Origin: Myxocyprinus asiaticus
Taxonomy: Eukaryota; Chordata; Actinopteri; Cypriniformes; Catostomidae
Direction of reading: 5' to 3'
DNA length: 64,000 nt
Assembly: GCF_019703515.2 (NCBI RefSeq)
Contig: NC_059373.1
Span: 12,125,281 to 12,189,280 of the forward strand
Part shown: piece after piece, positions 24,190 to 34,904 of the stretch
Layout of the letters: each line of letters begins with the position of its first letter
Numbering within the stretch: position 1 is the first letter of the stretch
The notes under the pieces: generated by a model
Databases searched by the model: none
Told to the model about the DNA's origin: nothing
The model's input: only the letters and a program-made list of their open reading frames with translations
Program-made: the position numbers and the translations under genes

Positions 24190-24774
24190 ACAACAATGTT
24201 GCAAGATGCATCCCGTGGTCATGGAAAAGATGTTACTGCGTTTCAGAATGGGCAAATTATTGGCCTGCATCAAGCAAAGTAAACAACTAAGGAGATTGCT
24301 GAAATCACTGGAATTGGGTTAAGAACTGTCCAATGCATTATTAAAACCTGGAAGGACAGTGGTGAACTGCCAGCTTCACGGAGGAAATGTGGTCGGAAAA
24401 AAATATTGAATGATCATGATCAGAGATCACTAAAACGCTTGAAGTCACATTGCAAAAAAATCAACAGTAGAACTCACGGCTATGTTTAATAATGAAAGTA
24501 AGAGCATTTCCACACGCACAGTGCAACGAGAACTTACAGGATTGGGACTAAACAGCTGTGTGGCCACAAGAAAGCCACTTGTTAGTGAGGCTAATCAGAA
24601 AAAAATTATTTCAATTTGCTAGGAAGCATAAAGATTGCAATGTGAAAAAGGTCATGTGGTCTGATGAGTCCAGATTTACCCTATTCCAAAGTGATGGGCA
24701 CGTCAGGGTAAGAAGGGAAGCGCATGAAGCAATGCACCTGTCATACATAGTGGCCACTGTACAAGCCTCTGGAG
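24190..24774 (+). pseudogene. Tc1-type transposase, 5' part, broken
   Basis: Translation in shifting frames gives recognisable Tc1 pieces: a helix-turn-helix-like part (ISKVNN…AEITGIGLRTV-like sequence near 24260-24330), then STRTVQRELTGLGLNS near 24510-24556 and VMWSDESRFTLFQSDGH near 24650-24700. The last contains the first catalytic Asp region (WSDESRF). Frameshifts and stops separate them. The sequence breaks off at 24774 where the hAT-like end begins. Confidence 0.7.
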
Positions 24775-26056
24775 TAGTGCCCGACTGATTTATTGGTCGG
24801 CCGATTATTATCCTTATATCCTCATTAGCCTTTCACCGATATATCGGTATCGGCGTATATGTTTACCGATATGCGGAGATATGAAAACTTTTTTTCAGAA
24901 CATATAATACAGAAAACAATGCTTGAATTGGTGTCATAACATAGTTTGTCCAGCAGAGCGCGCTCCGAGCTGAGCTGATGGTGGCTCTGCAGACAGGGCG
25001 GAGCTCAGCGGTGCGGTGTTAAGTGGTGTCTTCTCTGTAAGTTGCTAACTAGTTTGTGAAATACATAATGGAAAGTTAATAAACAATGATCCCATCATTT
25101 TCCCTTTTCAATACAACTAATAACGTTAACCCTGTCGCTGACAACCATGTCACTCATGTTTATCACATCTTTGTTTGCTGTTAGCCAGCTATAGTTTGTC
25201 AGTGCAGTCAGTAATGTAGCAGACTGAAAGGTAAACATCAGAACATCTTTTTGCAGCTCAGCAGACAACGGTGCGGTGGTGGATTGTGTCTGTTGAGTGT
25301 TGATTTCACGCTACGTTGTTACCTAGTTGGTGAGACGCAATGCTGGAAAGTAAATATTGTAAATAACGTCCATTGTTTACTATCCGTGACAACGAGCTTA
25401 TAGCTAACTAGCTAACCATGTAGCTACTTTCATTGCTTGTCAGCTGAGTGGAAGCGTGTGTAAACACGTATTCACCAAACTGTTTTGTTCAGGATTCGCA
25501 GTTTGGTACCCCCTTCAACTGAACAATTCCAGTCGTTGCATTTACAAAATGTAATATTTAAAAGTATGGTTTTCCACCGGAATATGGTGTAACACCGCTG
25601 CCGCTGTTTATCTCGACTCGGCAGCAGCGAACCATGTGTTACTGTTTGTGACTGTTTTGTTATAAATTTACAGTGAAATATTGCTGATGATGTTTTGATA
25701 AGCAAGAAAACTGTACTTCAGTACAATTTAGATGTACTTGTACTTTACTTGAGTATTACCATGGCATTTTCTATTACTTTATGCTTCCACTCCACTACAT
25801 TTCAGAGGGAATATTGTACTTTTTTCAATGCTGACAATGTATAATAATAATGTCAAATATTCTTTGATACAAATATTTAAGAAAGCAGCCTTCGGAGTAC
25901 CTTTTTATAGTCAAAATCGGTGCACAATCCACATAGAAAAGGTCTGTTCTCATTTCAGCTCAAAAATGAACTATATCGGCCACCATATCGGTAATCTGTG
26001 AATTTCCCCTCTAAAATCAGTATCGGTCTCAAAAATCCCATTTCGGTCAGGCTCTA
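24775..26056. mobile_element. hAT-like non-autonomous element
   Basis: The ends TAGTGCCCGACTGAT (24775) and TCGGTCAGGCTCTA (ending 26056) are inverted repeats of each other with a few mismatches. Subterminal CCGATATATCGGTATCGG-type motifs occur at both ends. No transposase frame is seen. The flanking 8-mers do not match each other (Tc1 on the left, LINE on the right), so rearrangement followed insertion. Inside, two diverged tandem copies of about 100-130 bp (about 24985-25085 and 25250-25370) share GCTCAGC…GGTGCGGTG and CTAGTTxGTGA. Confidence 0.6.
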
Positions 26057-26076
26057 CTAAAGATAATGTTAAAGAG

Positions 26077-26280
26077 GTGTGTGAACTTGCAAAAACGATG
26101 TCAGACACTGTAATATGCTCTGGCCCCCTCCCTGCTTGTCATGGTGACAAGGTTTACGGTAGATTAGTGTCACTGAACGGCTGGATGTCTGAGTGGTGTC
26201 CGGAGAATAGCATAGGATTTATAGACAGTTGGAAGAGTTTTTGGGGTAGACCTGACCTGCTAAAGAGAGACAGACTCTAG
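26077..26280 (+). pseudogene. L2-type ORF1 esterase C-terminal remnant
   Basis: The peptide VICSGPLPACHGDKVYGRL … WCPENSIGFIDSWKSFWGRPDLLKRDRL resembles the C-terminal part of the SGNH-hydrolase domain in ORF1 of fish L2/CR1 elements. In those it runs on into a D-x-LH catalytic block; here a stop codon cuts it just at that point. The N-terminal half of the domain is missing. Confidence 0.55.
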
Positions 26281-26499
26281 ATATCATATATAGACTGTCT
26301 GTTTCCTGAACTATCAAACACAAACCCCTCACTAAATCATTTAGAAAAATTTTATTAAGGTCAAACTTGAATTTTTTTTATTATAAATAAATATCACATA
26401 AAGGTAGGGCTACTAAACATTAGACCTCTTTCAAAGCACTAATTGTAAATTAAATTATTACAGATCATAGTTTGGAAGTGCTCTGTTTGACTGAAACCT

Positions 26500-27480
26500 G
26501 GCTTAAACCGGATGAACATATTTAAATGAATCTACTCCCCCAGGTTATTGTTATAAACACAAGCCTCGTCTGAAGGGCAGAGGAGGAGGTGTTGCTACAA
26601 TTTACAGAAGTTTTTGGTGTTACTCAGAGGACAGGATATAAGTTAAGTCTTTTGACCTAATAATGCTTAATGTGACACCGTCAGATATAAACACAAAATC
26701 TCTGTCGTCTTGTGCCATTGCTACATTACATAGATCACCCGGGCCGTATTCCGATTTCCTTAGTGAATTTGCACATTTTCTATCAGATCTAATAGTTACT
26801 GTAGATAGAGCTTTAATTGTTGGTGACTTCAACATTCACATAGATAATGAAAATGACACATTGGGATTTATCGATATTCTCAATTCTCCTGGAGTCAGAC
26901 AAAATGTGACAGGACCAACTCACTGCCATAATCATACGCTAGATTTAATTATGTCATATAGAGTTGATGTTGATATTATAGAAATTCTACCGCAGAGCGA
27001 TGACATCTCAGATCATTACCTCGTCTCTTGTTTGCTGCGATCAGCTAATGTCACTCAATCTACACCACGTTATATTTCAGGTAGAACTATTCTTTCGACT
27101 ACTAAAGATAGCTTCACTAATAATCTTCCAGAATTGTTTCACATAACTCAGTAAGCCAAATATTCTAGAAGAACTTGATGTAATAACAGAAAAATACAGC
27201 CTTCTCTAGCACTCTTGATAGTGTCGCCCATCTTCAATTAAAGAAAATTGAAGAAAAAAGCCCCTCACCATGGTACAATGATCACACTCATGCTCTCAAG
27301 AAAGCAGCTCGGAAAATGGAGCGCAAGTGGAAGAATACAAAATTAAGAGTTATTTCGTGGTGCATGGAAGGATAGTGTCTGTAGCTAAAGACAGGCCAGG
27401 TCAGCATATTTTAACAAACTCATAGAAAATAACCACAACAATCCTAGGTGTTTATTTAGTACTGTGGCTAAATTCGTTAG
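26500..27480 (+). pseudogene. L2-type ORF2 apurinic endonuclease remnant
   Basis: It shows CLTETWLKP (near 26490-26510), RLKGRGGGVATIY, RALIVGDFNIHIDNEND (the GDFN active-site motif), HNHTLDLIMSY and SDDISDHYLVSC (the SDH motif), then PWYNDHTHALKKAARKMERKW. The frame 26663-27154 is open for 163 codons; other parts are shifted. The reverse transcriptase is absent. Confidence 0.75.
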
Positions 27481-28616
27481 GAATAAAGCCTCGACTGAAC
27501 CAGATATTCCATCGCAGCACAACAGTAATGAATTCATGAATTTCATACACCTAATTTGTCCATCAACTCACAATTAGGCTGCTTTAGTTAGGCCTGCCGG
27601 AACCAGAAACATTTCTCAGAAACATTTCTCTTAATCTATAACTCTGCAAAAAATGTTATGGCATCTATGCTAATAATAATTCTATTTGTTTCCCTGTCTC
27701 AACCTCAGGATTCAAATCCCAAGGTTACCAGAGCCGGACAGACCCAGCTCCGTTCCTGCTTGGTGTTGGAATCCACTGCTATGTGTCGCTGAGTGATGAC
27801 GACAAACTACAGCCGGTGCAAGCTAGACATCACTTCAGTCTTTTACGATGGACTTCAGATGATGAACTGATGCCAACTCCAACTGTAAGACATTGAATAC
27901 TTCATATGCCACTGCCTGAACCTTGGACGTAGGATGGACCCCACTGAACCTCACCGAAAAATGACCTGCCGGTTGAACTGCGATGCACCTCACTGATCTC
28001 TGCCTGCATCATCTTCGTTTATTGATGGACTACACTCTTAAAATGGAATACATAGACAATCAATTAATTGCCAACAAAAGACTTCATCAGCCAACTAACA
28101 AAAGACAATGCATCTATGTGAACTTCTGCAGTTAATTCAGGATGGACTTCAAAGACATTAGTCATTAATCTTACAGTTCATACAAAATCTTTGTTTAAAC
28201 ACTGGCCCTTAACAGTTACTTAGTTTACAAACTTTTAAACCATGACTTGCAATGCACACAAATAACTAATACTGGCATTACATTCATGCTGCCAGAGGGG
28301 AACTGGCCCCCACAGTGAGCCTGGTTTCTCCCAAGGTTATTTTTCTCCATTAAACAACATCTTATGGAGTTTTGTGTTCCTTGCCACAGTCGTTTTTGGC
28401 TTGCTCACTGGGGTTCTAAATACAATTATTATTTAATTATTTAATTATTTATTTTTATTGACAATTTACAATCATATTTAATCAGACTACACAATGCCGA
28501 CTAAGACTTTAACAGAAAATGAAACCGTAATATCTATAAAGCATGATTTTCTATAAAGCTGCTTTGAAACGATGTGTGTTGTGAAAAGCGCTATACAAAT
28601 AAAAATGACTTGACTT

Positions 28617-28790
28617 TACAGAGTGGTTCGACTCTCCCATCTTCAACACAAGATCTCGACCAAAAATTAATGCAAATCTGGATGGAAATAAATGTTGTGA
28701 TGTTGCATAAGGTTGTCGAAACAATGCCACGACAAATGCGTGCTGTAATCAAAGCTAAAGGCGGTCCAAAGAAATATCAGAGTATGCAAC
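28617..28790 (+). pseudogene. Tc1-type transposase, C-terminal remnant
   Basis: It encodes STQDLDQKLMQIWMEINVV and VETMPRQMRAVIKAKGGPKKY, the usual C-terminus of a fish Tc1-type transposase, just before the right inverted repeat. The catalytic DDE segment between this and the left part is missing. Confidence 0.75.
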
Positions 28791-28813
28791 TTTATTTTTG
28801 GCCAGGCAGTGTA

Positions 28814-30660
28814 TGTGTCGGTATTAAATTCAACTTACAAAATATTTATTATTATTTGCCAATTTTTGCAAATAGGCCTAAATTTGGTGATTCTTAAAAA
28901 AAAAAAAAAAAAAGTAATATATTAGTATATTGCCATTATATGCTGAAATGTATCGCCCACCCAGTCCTCTAGATATTGGCATTTATGTCTTCCTTGTCTA
29001 CATTTTGACCAAAAGAGTACCAACATATTGAGAAGAACCAGTTAACGCATTGATTTTTAGCAAAAACAGCAATGGGCCAGAAGTGTGCTTTTCAGCACAG
29101 AAATACACATTAATGCCTATTTGTGCAAATCAGGCTTGTTCGCACTGCGTATTACTGCTAGGTGCACATTATTTCTCAAGGTAAAAAAGGACACTAGAAA
29201 ATGTTGCCTATGCCACAAGGCAGAAAATGCTTATTTTCCTCTGCTAAATGAGTGGTAATAAGATGTACTGTCAGATGCATTACACAGGGGGAAAGGAACA
29301 GAACAATAATGTTCACAAATGTAAGGTTTCATGTTTCAGCCACAAAAAAACTCCTTCACTCTATTGTGTGCCGACAAAGCTATGACAGAAAACAAAGTGA
29401 TAGCCCACTGTCTGCACCCACGGCTGCAAGACAAAAACACAGAGAGAGAAAGAAAGAGAAGAGAATGCTACTCATTTAATTCGCTTAATGAAAAGAGAAT
29501 AAAGGTCCATGAGACCAAGTGCTTAATGAGGAGCGGTAGGATTAAATTCCTGTTTCATCAGCTGCTTTCGATCTGCATTGAGAGATAAACAAAATGAGCT
29601 CTCCATCATCGAAAAACATCAAAGTACCTCTTTTGAGTGTGCTCATGTGTGTACGTGTGTGTATCTTCACAGCATGTCCTGCTATAAAAAAAAAAGCCTC
29701 CTATACGCTTTGTGAGAGCGGTATTGTTATTATCAGCCATTTTGAACACAAGAAGAAAAGCTACAATGACAGCCTGCACAACTTTGAAGGCAATAGGAAG
29801 AGAGCAGGAAAAGAGGGGAGCAGAGGAGGAGATTTAGGGAGTAAAGAGAAGAAAAAGAGACAGGCAGCGCTTGAAGAGTTGTTCCTTTATCTCAGCGAGC
29901 CACCAGGAGATGTCTGTCCGAGATGCCAGGATCCGTCTCAGTGGTTGAAGCAGATGTGCTGTCAGCTTCAAACGCCATGCAGCTGAGCACACGTAATCAG
30001 AACGGACTCCGTACCTGATGTTTGTAAGGTGCCATTTACTGCTGCATGGAGGAAGCTGTAGGGGTGTGAACAGCTGGGAATGTGTATGTGCAGCGTTTAC
30101 GTTATTTGCATGTGCTCTTGGATATTCGTAAAGGACGGCTTCTGATCCAACTGAATCTCGCTCCTAGATGGATTTCAATCCGTCGATTCCTCTGAGAAAT
30201 CAAGTAGGCGGTATTAAAGCGAAAAGGATTTAGTTGAAATAAACATTACAAACTGTCAAATAAATGACTTTTTCAAATATCACTTTAAAAGAAATGTTCA
30301 CGCCGCAACACGGTTCAGTGGATTGAAGCCCTGATAATTCCCTCAAGTCACTGCAGCATTTAAGACAGCTTATCACGTTAAAACAAAGAGAGAAGTTTTT
30401 CATCTTTGCTATAATTACAGAGAGTGATAGAGCGCTGGATGGAGGAGCAGAGAGAGCAAGAGTGAGAGAGAAGAACGTGAGATGGGGAGTGAGAGAAGAA
30501 AGCGGGAAAGGGCTTTTTCCCGCAGAAAGATGGGCAGAACCTGACACTAAATCGAGCATGTCTTCTCAGCCCCTGACACCGCATGGCATCTGACAGGCAT
30601 GCGCGTTGGCATGTCACTGTCCTCACATCAAGCCATCAAACCACACTTGGCAATTTTTTG
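28814..30660. promoter_or_regulatory. Unique intron block, candidate regulatory sequence about 29470-30230
   Basis: Mostly non-repetitive, with TAAT-type cores (TTTAATTCGCTTAATG, GTGCTTAATGAGG, GGATTAAATTCC) near 29470-29560 and balanced composition up to 30230. Enhancer function is inference only. Confidence 0.25.
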
Positions 30661-31840
30661 CCATCTGCGTCAAAAAAAAAAAAAAAAAAAAAAAAAGATA
30701 AATGCAACGACAGCTCACACTTAATAACCCAATCAGAAGTTTGACTGGTGACATCTCTTATTGGGGGCCTGCTTTTAAACATCACGGCGAACAATGAGAG
30801 AGGGATTAAGATAAGAAGAGGGGGGGAGGGGCTTGTTGTTTTTGTCAGTCAAAAATAAGCCTGCATTGTACTGTCTGGAGAAAATGGCAGAAATAAGTTG
30901 TTAATACACACAATTAAAAAAAATCAATAGCTGCTATAAAAAGAAGATGCTTTTGATACGGAGGGGACAAAAAAAGATGTGAGAAGTTTGATTCACTGAG
31001 TGTAGCCGATTGAGAGGCGTTCAAATGTGCAAAACTACACATCTGCAAAATTGACTTGCCAGAGGTTGTTTGCGTGAATGACTAAACAAATCGATTTTAA
31101 GGCAGGCCTGTATATTTAGGCTGGTTTTGGGTTTAACTGACCCCGATCGGACATGTTTGGGGGCCATTCACGTAAGATAGAGGGCAGATAGATGGATGGC
31201 CAGACAGATAAATAGTTCGATAGATAGAACAAGTCAACATTGCTAATTGACTAGTCGGTTGTTGGATGACTTGTTGATCATCTTGACCTATCCCTAATTT
31301 AGTCCACACTACTATGTCTTTGTTTTAAAATGCATTGGTAATGCTACATTTAAACTAGAGGTGTAAAATAATATTGAATTGTACTGTTTTGTACGATGCA
31401 ATGCACACGATTCGATACCAAATGAATCATACAATATATAAAGACATAAATTATAGTGTAATTAAAACCAAGCAGTGCAACGTTTAGAGCTGCAAACCGT
31501 TTCTTCCCAGAGAGCGCTGGGCGCTCACAGGCAAACATAGGCGAGAAGAACGATGGCAAATGCCAAGTACTGTAGATTGTACTGTAGGGGTACAGGTTGA
31601 TGAACAGTGTCATGTCCTGATGCTACAGTACATCAAACATGTTGTTTTATTTACACCAACATCACCACACAAATCGGTGCATTTGTGATGCAGAAACAGC
31701 AGCAGCAAGTTTAACAGCTGCCTCTCCCAGCCGACACGGAGCGTGACATGAACAACGAGACACTCAAATCTATCAAAAAACAGCTTTACCAAAAAACTGA
31801 AGAAGTATGAAACCCGCGATTACATGAGGCATAATTCTCT
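30661..31840. other. Intron stretch; A-run at 30672-30696; possible hAT-like remnant 31350-31450
   Basis: A 25-base A-run lies at 30672-30696. Around 31350-31450 the sequence GAGGTGTAAAATAATATTGAA … CGATTCGATACC resembles subterminal sequence of hAT-like elements, but no matching right end was found. Confidence 0.35.
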
Positions 31841-32043
31841 TCTCTTTTTTTTTTTTTTTTTTTTTTTGGCCTTTTGTATGCTTTTATTGACAGAGTTAGT
31901 GGAGAGGAGACAGAAAATGATAGGGGAGAAGAGTGGGAATGGGATCGGGAAAGGACCTCATGAGCCAGGACTCGAACTTGGGTCACCTGCGATGCATCAG
32001 CACCACATTTCATGAGCGCAGCCCGCTTGGCTACGGTTCTGAC
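31841..32043 (-). mobile_element. tRNA-derived SINE with poly-A tail
   Basis: On the minus strand the head reads GTAGCCAAGCGGGCTGCGCT (A-box-like, tRNA-Leu/Ser-like) with AAGTTCGAGTCCTGGCTC (B-box-like), then a CT-rich body, TCAATAAAAGCATACAAAAG and poly-A (poly-T at 31845-31867). Short target copies AATTCTCT flank it at 31833-31840 and 32044-32051. Confidence 0.75.
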
Positions 32044-32264
32044 AATTCTCTGCTTTTGCCGTCAAATGTAAACGGGCATGATGAGCATCACTAGCGTGCA
32101 TTGGATAAGCCGGTAAAGCTTAAATTTACATTTTCTCATAACAATAAAAAAAATAAAAAAATGCAGTGCTGTTGTTACTTTACAGTAACAACGTTACGTT
32201 ACTTTGAGTTACTTTATTATAGAGCTCTGCTTTTTGTAGTTAATGTCAATGTTGTGGCATTTCT

Positions 32265-32641
32265 TTTTTTCTCTTTTTTTAAAAAAATATTCCGATTTGG
32301 AATGCCCAACTCCCAATGCGCTCAAGGTCCTCGTGGCGGAGGACGAATCTCAGTTGCCTCCACCAATCAATCTGCGCATCTTATCACGTGGCTTGTTGAG
32401 CGCGTTACCGCGGAGACCTAGCGCGTGTGGAGGCTTCCATACACAACTCACCACATGCCCCACCGAGAGCGAGAACCACATAATAGCGACCATGAGGAAG
32501 TTACCCCATGTGACTCTACCCACCCTAGCAACCGGGCCAATTGGTTGCTTAGGAAGCCTGACTGGAGTCCCTCAGCACGCCCTGGATTCGACTCCAGGGG
32601 TGGTAGTCAGTGTCTTTACTTGCTGAGCTACCCAGGCCCCT
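32265..32641 (-). mobile_element. tRNA-derived SINE, full length, with perfect target duplication
   Basis: On the minus strand it starts GGGGCCTGGGTAGCTCAGC (A-box-like, at 32639-32621), has GAGTCGAATCCAGGGCGTGC (B-box-like) and ends in an A/T tail (32265-32290). A perfect 17-base duplication AATGTTGTGGCATTTCT lies on both sides (32248-32264 and 32642-32658). The body contains long stretches I recognise as highly conserved among cyprinid copies. Confidence 0.85.
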
Positions 32642-32658
32642 AATGTTGTGGCATTTCT

Positions 32659-32793
32659 GAAATAAAAGACATTTATTTTGAATCCTTGAAGGAATCCTTC
32701 CATAGCTGCATGCTTTGGAAAATGATGATGTTTGGAAACTGAAAACAGAGTTTTCAAAACTTAAATGGATTAGTGTGGATGTGGCCTCAGATT
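32659..32793. mobile_element. Palindromic DNA element, right-half fragment (family C)
   Basis: The end AAATGGATTAGTGTGGATGTGGCCTC (32764-32789) matches the right end of the complete copy at 47584-47763. The left end is not seen here. Confidence 0.5.
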
Positions 32794-33181
32794 AGCTCTA
32801 CAGTATACGGATTCTTAAAACTTTACCATTGTTCCCCACCACTATTGAATATTTGGATGTATTCTTGGTTTCAAAAAGCTTGCAAGCAAGAAGACACTGT
32901 GTGTGATTTTGTGTGTTCTTTCAAACACAACACACCAATATGGACAGATGGAACTAAGGTGTGTATGTTCCTGAGTGCCCACCAACATCTAAAACGTTCA
33001 GCTGGAGCACAGAGGCCTTGTGGTTGTGTACATGTATGCAGTGTGTGAGATGTGAGAGGTGTGTGTATGTGTGTGTGTTGTGCAGGAGAGCGTGGCCATC
33101 TGTGTCCAGAGTGGAGCTGTCAATGTGGCTGCTGAGATCTCACTGAGTTTAGACAGGTGACACAGCAACGGGACATGAGCG

Positions 33182-33183
<2 letters not shown>

Positions 33184-33249
<66 letters not shown>
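33184..33249. repeat. (CA)n microsatellite
   Basis: About 33 uninterrupted CA units followed by CCCCACACACC. A second shorter TG run precedes it at 33058-33079. Confidence 0.97.
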
Positions 33250-33251
<2 letters not shown>

Positions 33252-33477
33252 CCACACACCCATCTCAGCCACAGAGTGAACCTTCTTGCTATATACACCA
33301 ATGACACCACACACACAAACACAGCCAGTGCCAGCTCTTAGAAACACTGCCCACATAAGAGCACTCGGGCATTGCAGTTCGCATACAGTTGCCCAACAAA
33401 CAGTTCACAGTTACCTAGCCTTGACACCTAATGGCCTTAGTTGGTTTCGGCAATAAAAAGTCTTCCAGAAATAACCT

Positions 33478-33610
33478 TTTATTTATTTTTTTATTCTTTG
33501 GGGCTTATGCCATTTTAAATGGCAGTGAAAGTGGAGAAATGACAAAAAATGTTGGCGAGAAAGAGGGAATGGTATCGGTCATGTTGTGGGCCAGATTGGA
33601 CCCAAATATT
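33478..33610 (-). mobile_element. SINE tail fragment, antisense
   Basis: On the minus strand it reads CATTCCCTCTTTCTCGCCAA … TTTCTCCACTTTCACTGCC … GCATAAGCCCCAAAGAATAA, resembling the CT-rich body and AATAAAGGC-type tail of the same SINE superfamily as 31841-32043. The head is missing or diverged. Confidence 0.4.
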
Positions 33611-34904
33611 TCAGATGAGCTCCATGGCTCAATGCTAAGTCACAGCTCCGATGTACAAATACACATTACATGACAAACTCTTTCATAAAGTCATAAAGAC
33701 TTCAAAAAATGTCATGTTGGCCAAAACATTCATACACATCTCATGTCCTTGTTTGCCATTTCTAAACGTTCAGCTGGACAAAATCAGGTTTGTCTGATTG
33801 CTGTAGCTGTTGGCTTGAAATCTGTCAGGCCTAAGTGTTCAAACTCGAAGTGAGGAAAGAGAAGAGAATGCTCATGGACAGACCGCAGATGCCGATGGCC
33901 TCTCCTTCCCTGACTGTCATTGCTCGGCCCCCCGTCGCCTCCCCTTTCCCCCTGCCTCCTTGCTCTTTTTTATTTATTTTATCGAGGAGGAGAGGGAGCA
34001 ATCACTACAGTCATTTGCACTACTAATGTCCAATTCTGCCTTGCCTCAGTCTGCTGATTTAGCCGGTCAGAGTGGTTTTGCAGTGTGCAAGGGAAAGCAG
34101 CACCGTTTACCCGACATTTTAATGGGAAAACTGGCAAGTCTTATTTGGCTGGCCGATGTGGTTTGTCACTGGGTCTCCATTACATGCCACTCAGCTTTGA
34201 TGCCTTTGGACAGGGTTGATCAAACCATGTCTTTTGACCTACGCAGCATGCTGAAGGCAGACAGGAAGAGAGATGGGGGGGGGGGGGCAGGACACTGAAG
34301 GCTGTAAATAAAATGACATTATTATTTCCTCTGTCCTATCATGTAGAAAAGCCAATTATGGTAATGCTCTGCATGTCAGTGAAAATGCAGCAATCTCTCT
34401 CTCTCTCTCTCTCTGTCTCAGTCTCAGTCTCTCTCTCTCTCTCTCTCCCCCTTTTCCAGGGCAGTTAAAACAAGGCATGATGCCGTCTGGCCCAGTCCAC
34501 TTATGGCCTGCTGCAATCTGCCAGGGCTGTCTGCGGAATTGGCAATGGCAACTGCGCCACCGTGAAATGCGCCGTTTACAGAAATTACTATATAGTGTGT
34601 GTATTACAATTGTGCTTTGCAACTTTTTTGTCTTATGTCCCCCACAGCCCCAACAGGAAGTATCCTTTCATTGACACAAACCAGAAATGTGCCCCTATTT
34701 ACTCATTTCATATTGGATATAATTTAGTATTGTCATTTTAAAGTAGTTAATATTATTAAAATCACATTGATACTGGGGATGGAAAACAGGCTCACCAAAT
34801 AGCACGTATATTCTGCTACGAATGTCATCTACTTAAATGTATAAGATTTAGCAGCACAAATTATTTTGATTTCTAATACTGTAAAATATTTAAAATGGTG
34901 AGAT
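33611..34904. promoter_or_regulatory. Unique intron block, candidate regulatory sequence about 34020-34240
   Basis: Positions 34020-34240 are compositionally balanced and non-repetitive. They are followed by a G-run (34276-34286) and interrupted (CT)n (34391-34447). No coding frame is convincing. Regulatory role is inference. Confidence 0.2.

Larger units (their letters stand above)
26057..28616 (+). mobile_element. L2-type LINE, 5' truncated and missing its reverse transcriptase
   Basis: Reading order on the plus strand is: an ORF1 C-terminus of the SGNH/esterase type found in fish L2 elements (26077-26280), an ORF2 endonuclease (26600-27480), then 3' UTR. The 3' end carries CCCAAGGTTATTTTTCTCC (about 28330) and a terminal stem-loop region GCTGCTTTGAAAC…TGAAAAGCGCTATACAAATAAA (28557-28602). 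Everything between the endonuclease linker (about 27540) and the 3' UTR is absent, so the reverse transcriptase has been deleted. Confidence 0.75.
24031..28811 (+). mobile_element. Tc1-like transposon split by later insertions
   Basis: Outer ends CATTGCCAGGCCAAAAA (24031) and TTTTTGGCCAGGCAGTG (ending 28811) are imperfect inverted repeats, each next to a TA dinucleotide (24029-24030 and 28812-28813), as in Tc1/mariner elements. The left body (24031-24774) and right body (about 28617-28811) total about 940 bp. A full Tc1 element is about 1.6 kb, so the middle of the transposase region is lost. The interior is filled by an hAT-like element and an L2-type LINE. Confidence 0.8.

Noticed and set aside
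32590..32641. Possible functional tRNA on the minus strand
   Set aside because: The tRNA-like head continues directly into a SINE with a tail and target duplications.
32998..33356. Cys/Val-repeat frames on the minus strand
   Set aside because: Direct translation of the (CA)n/(TG)n microsatellite.
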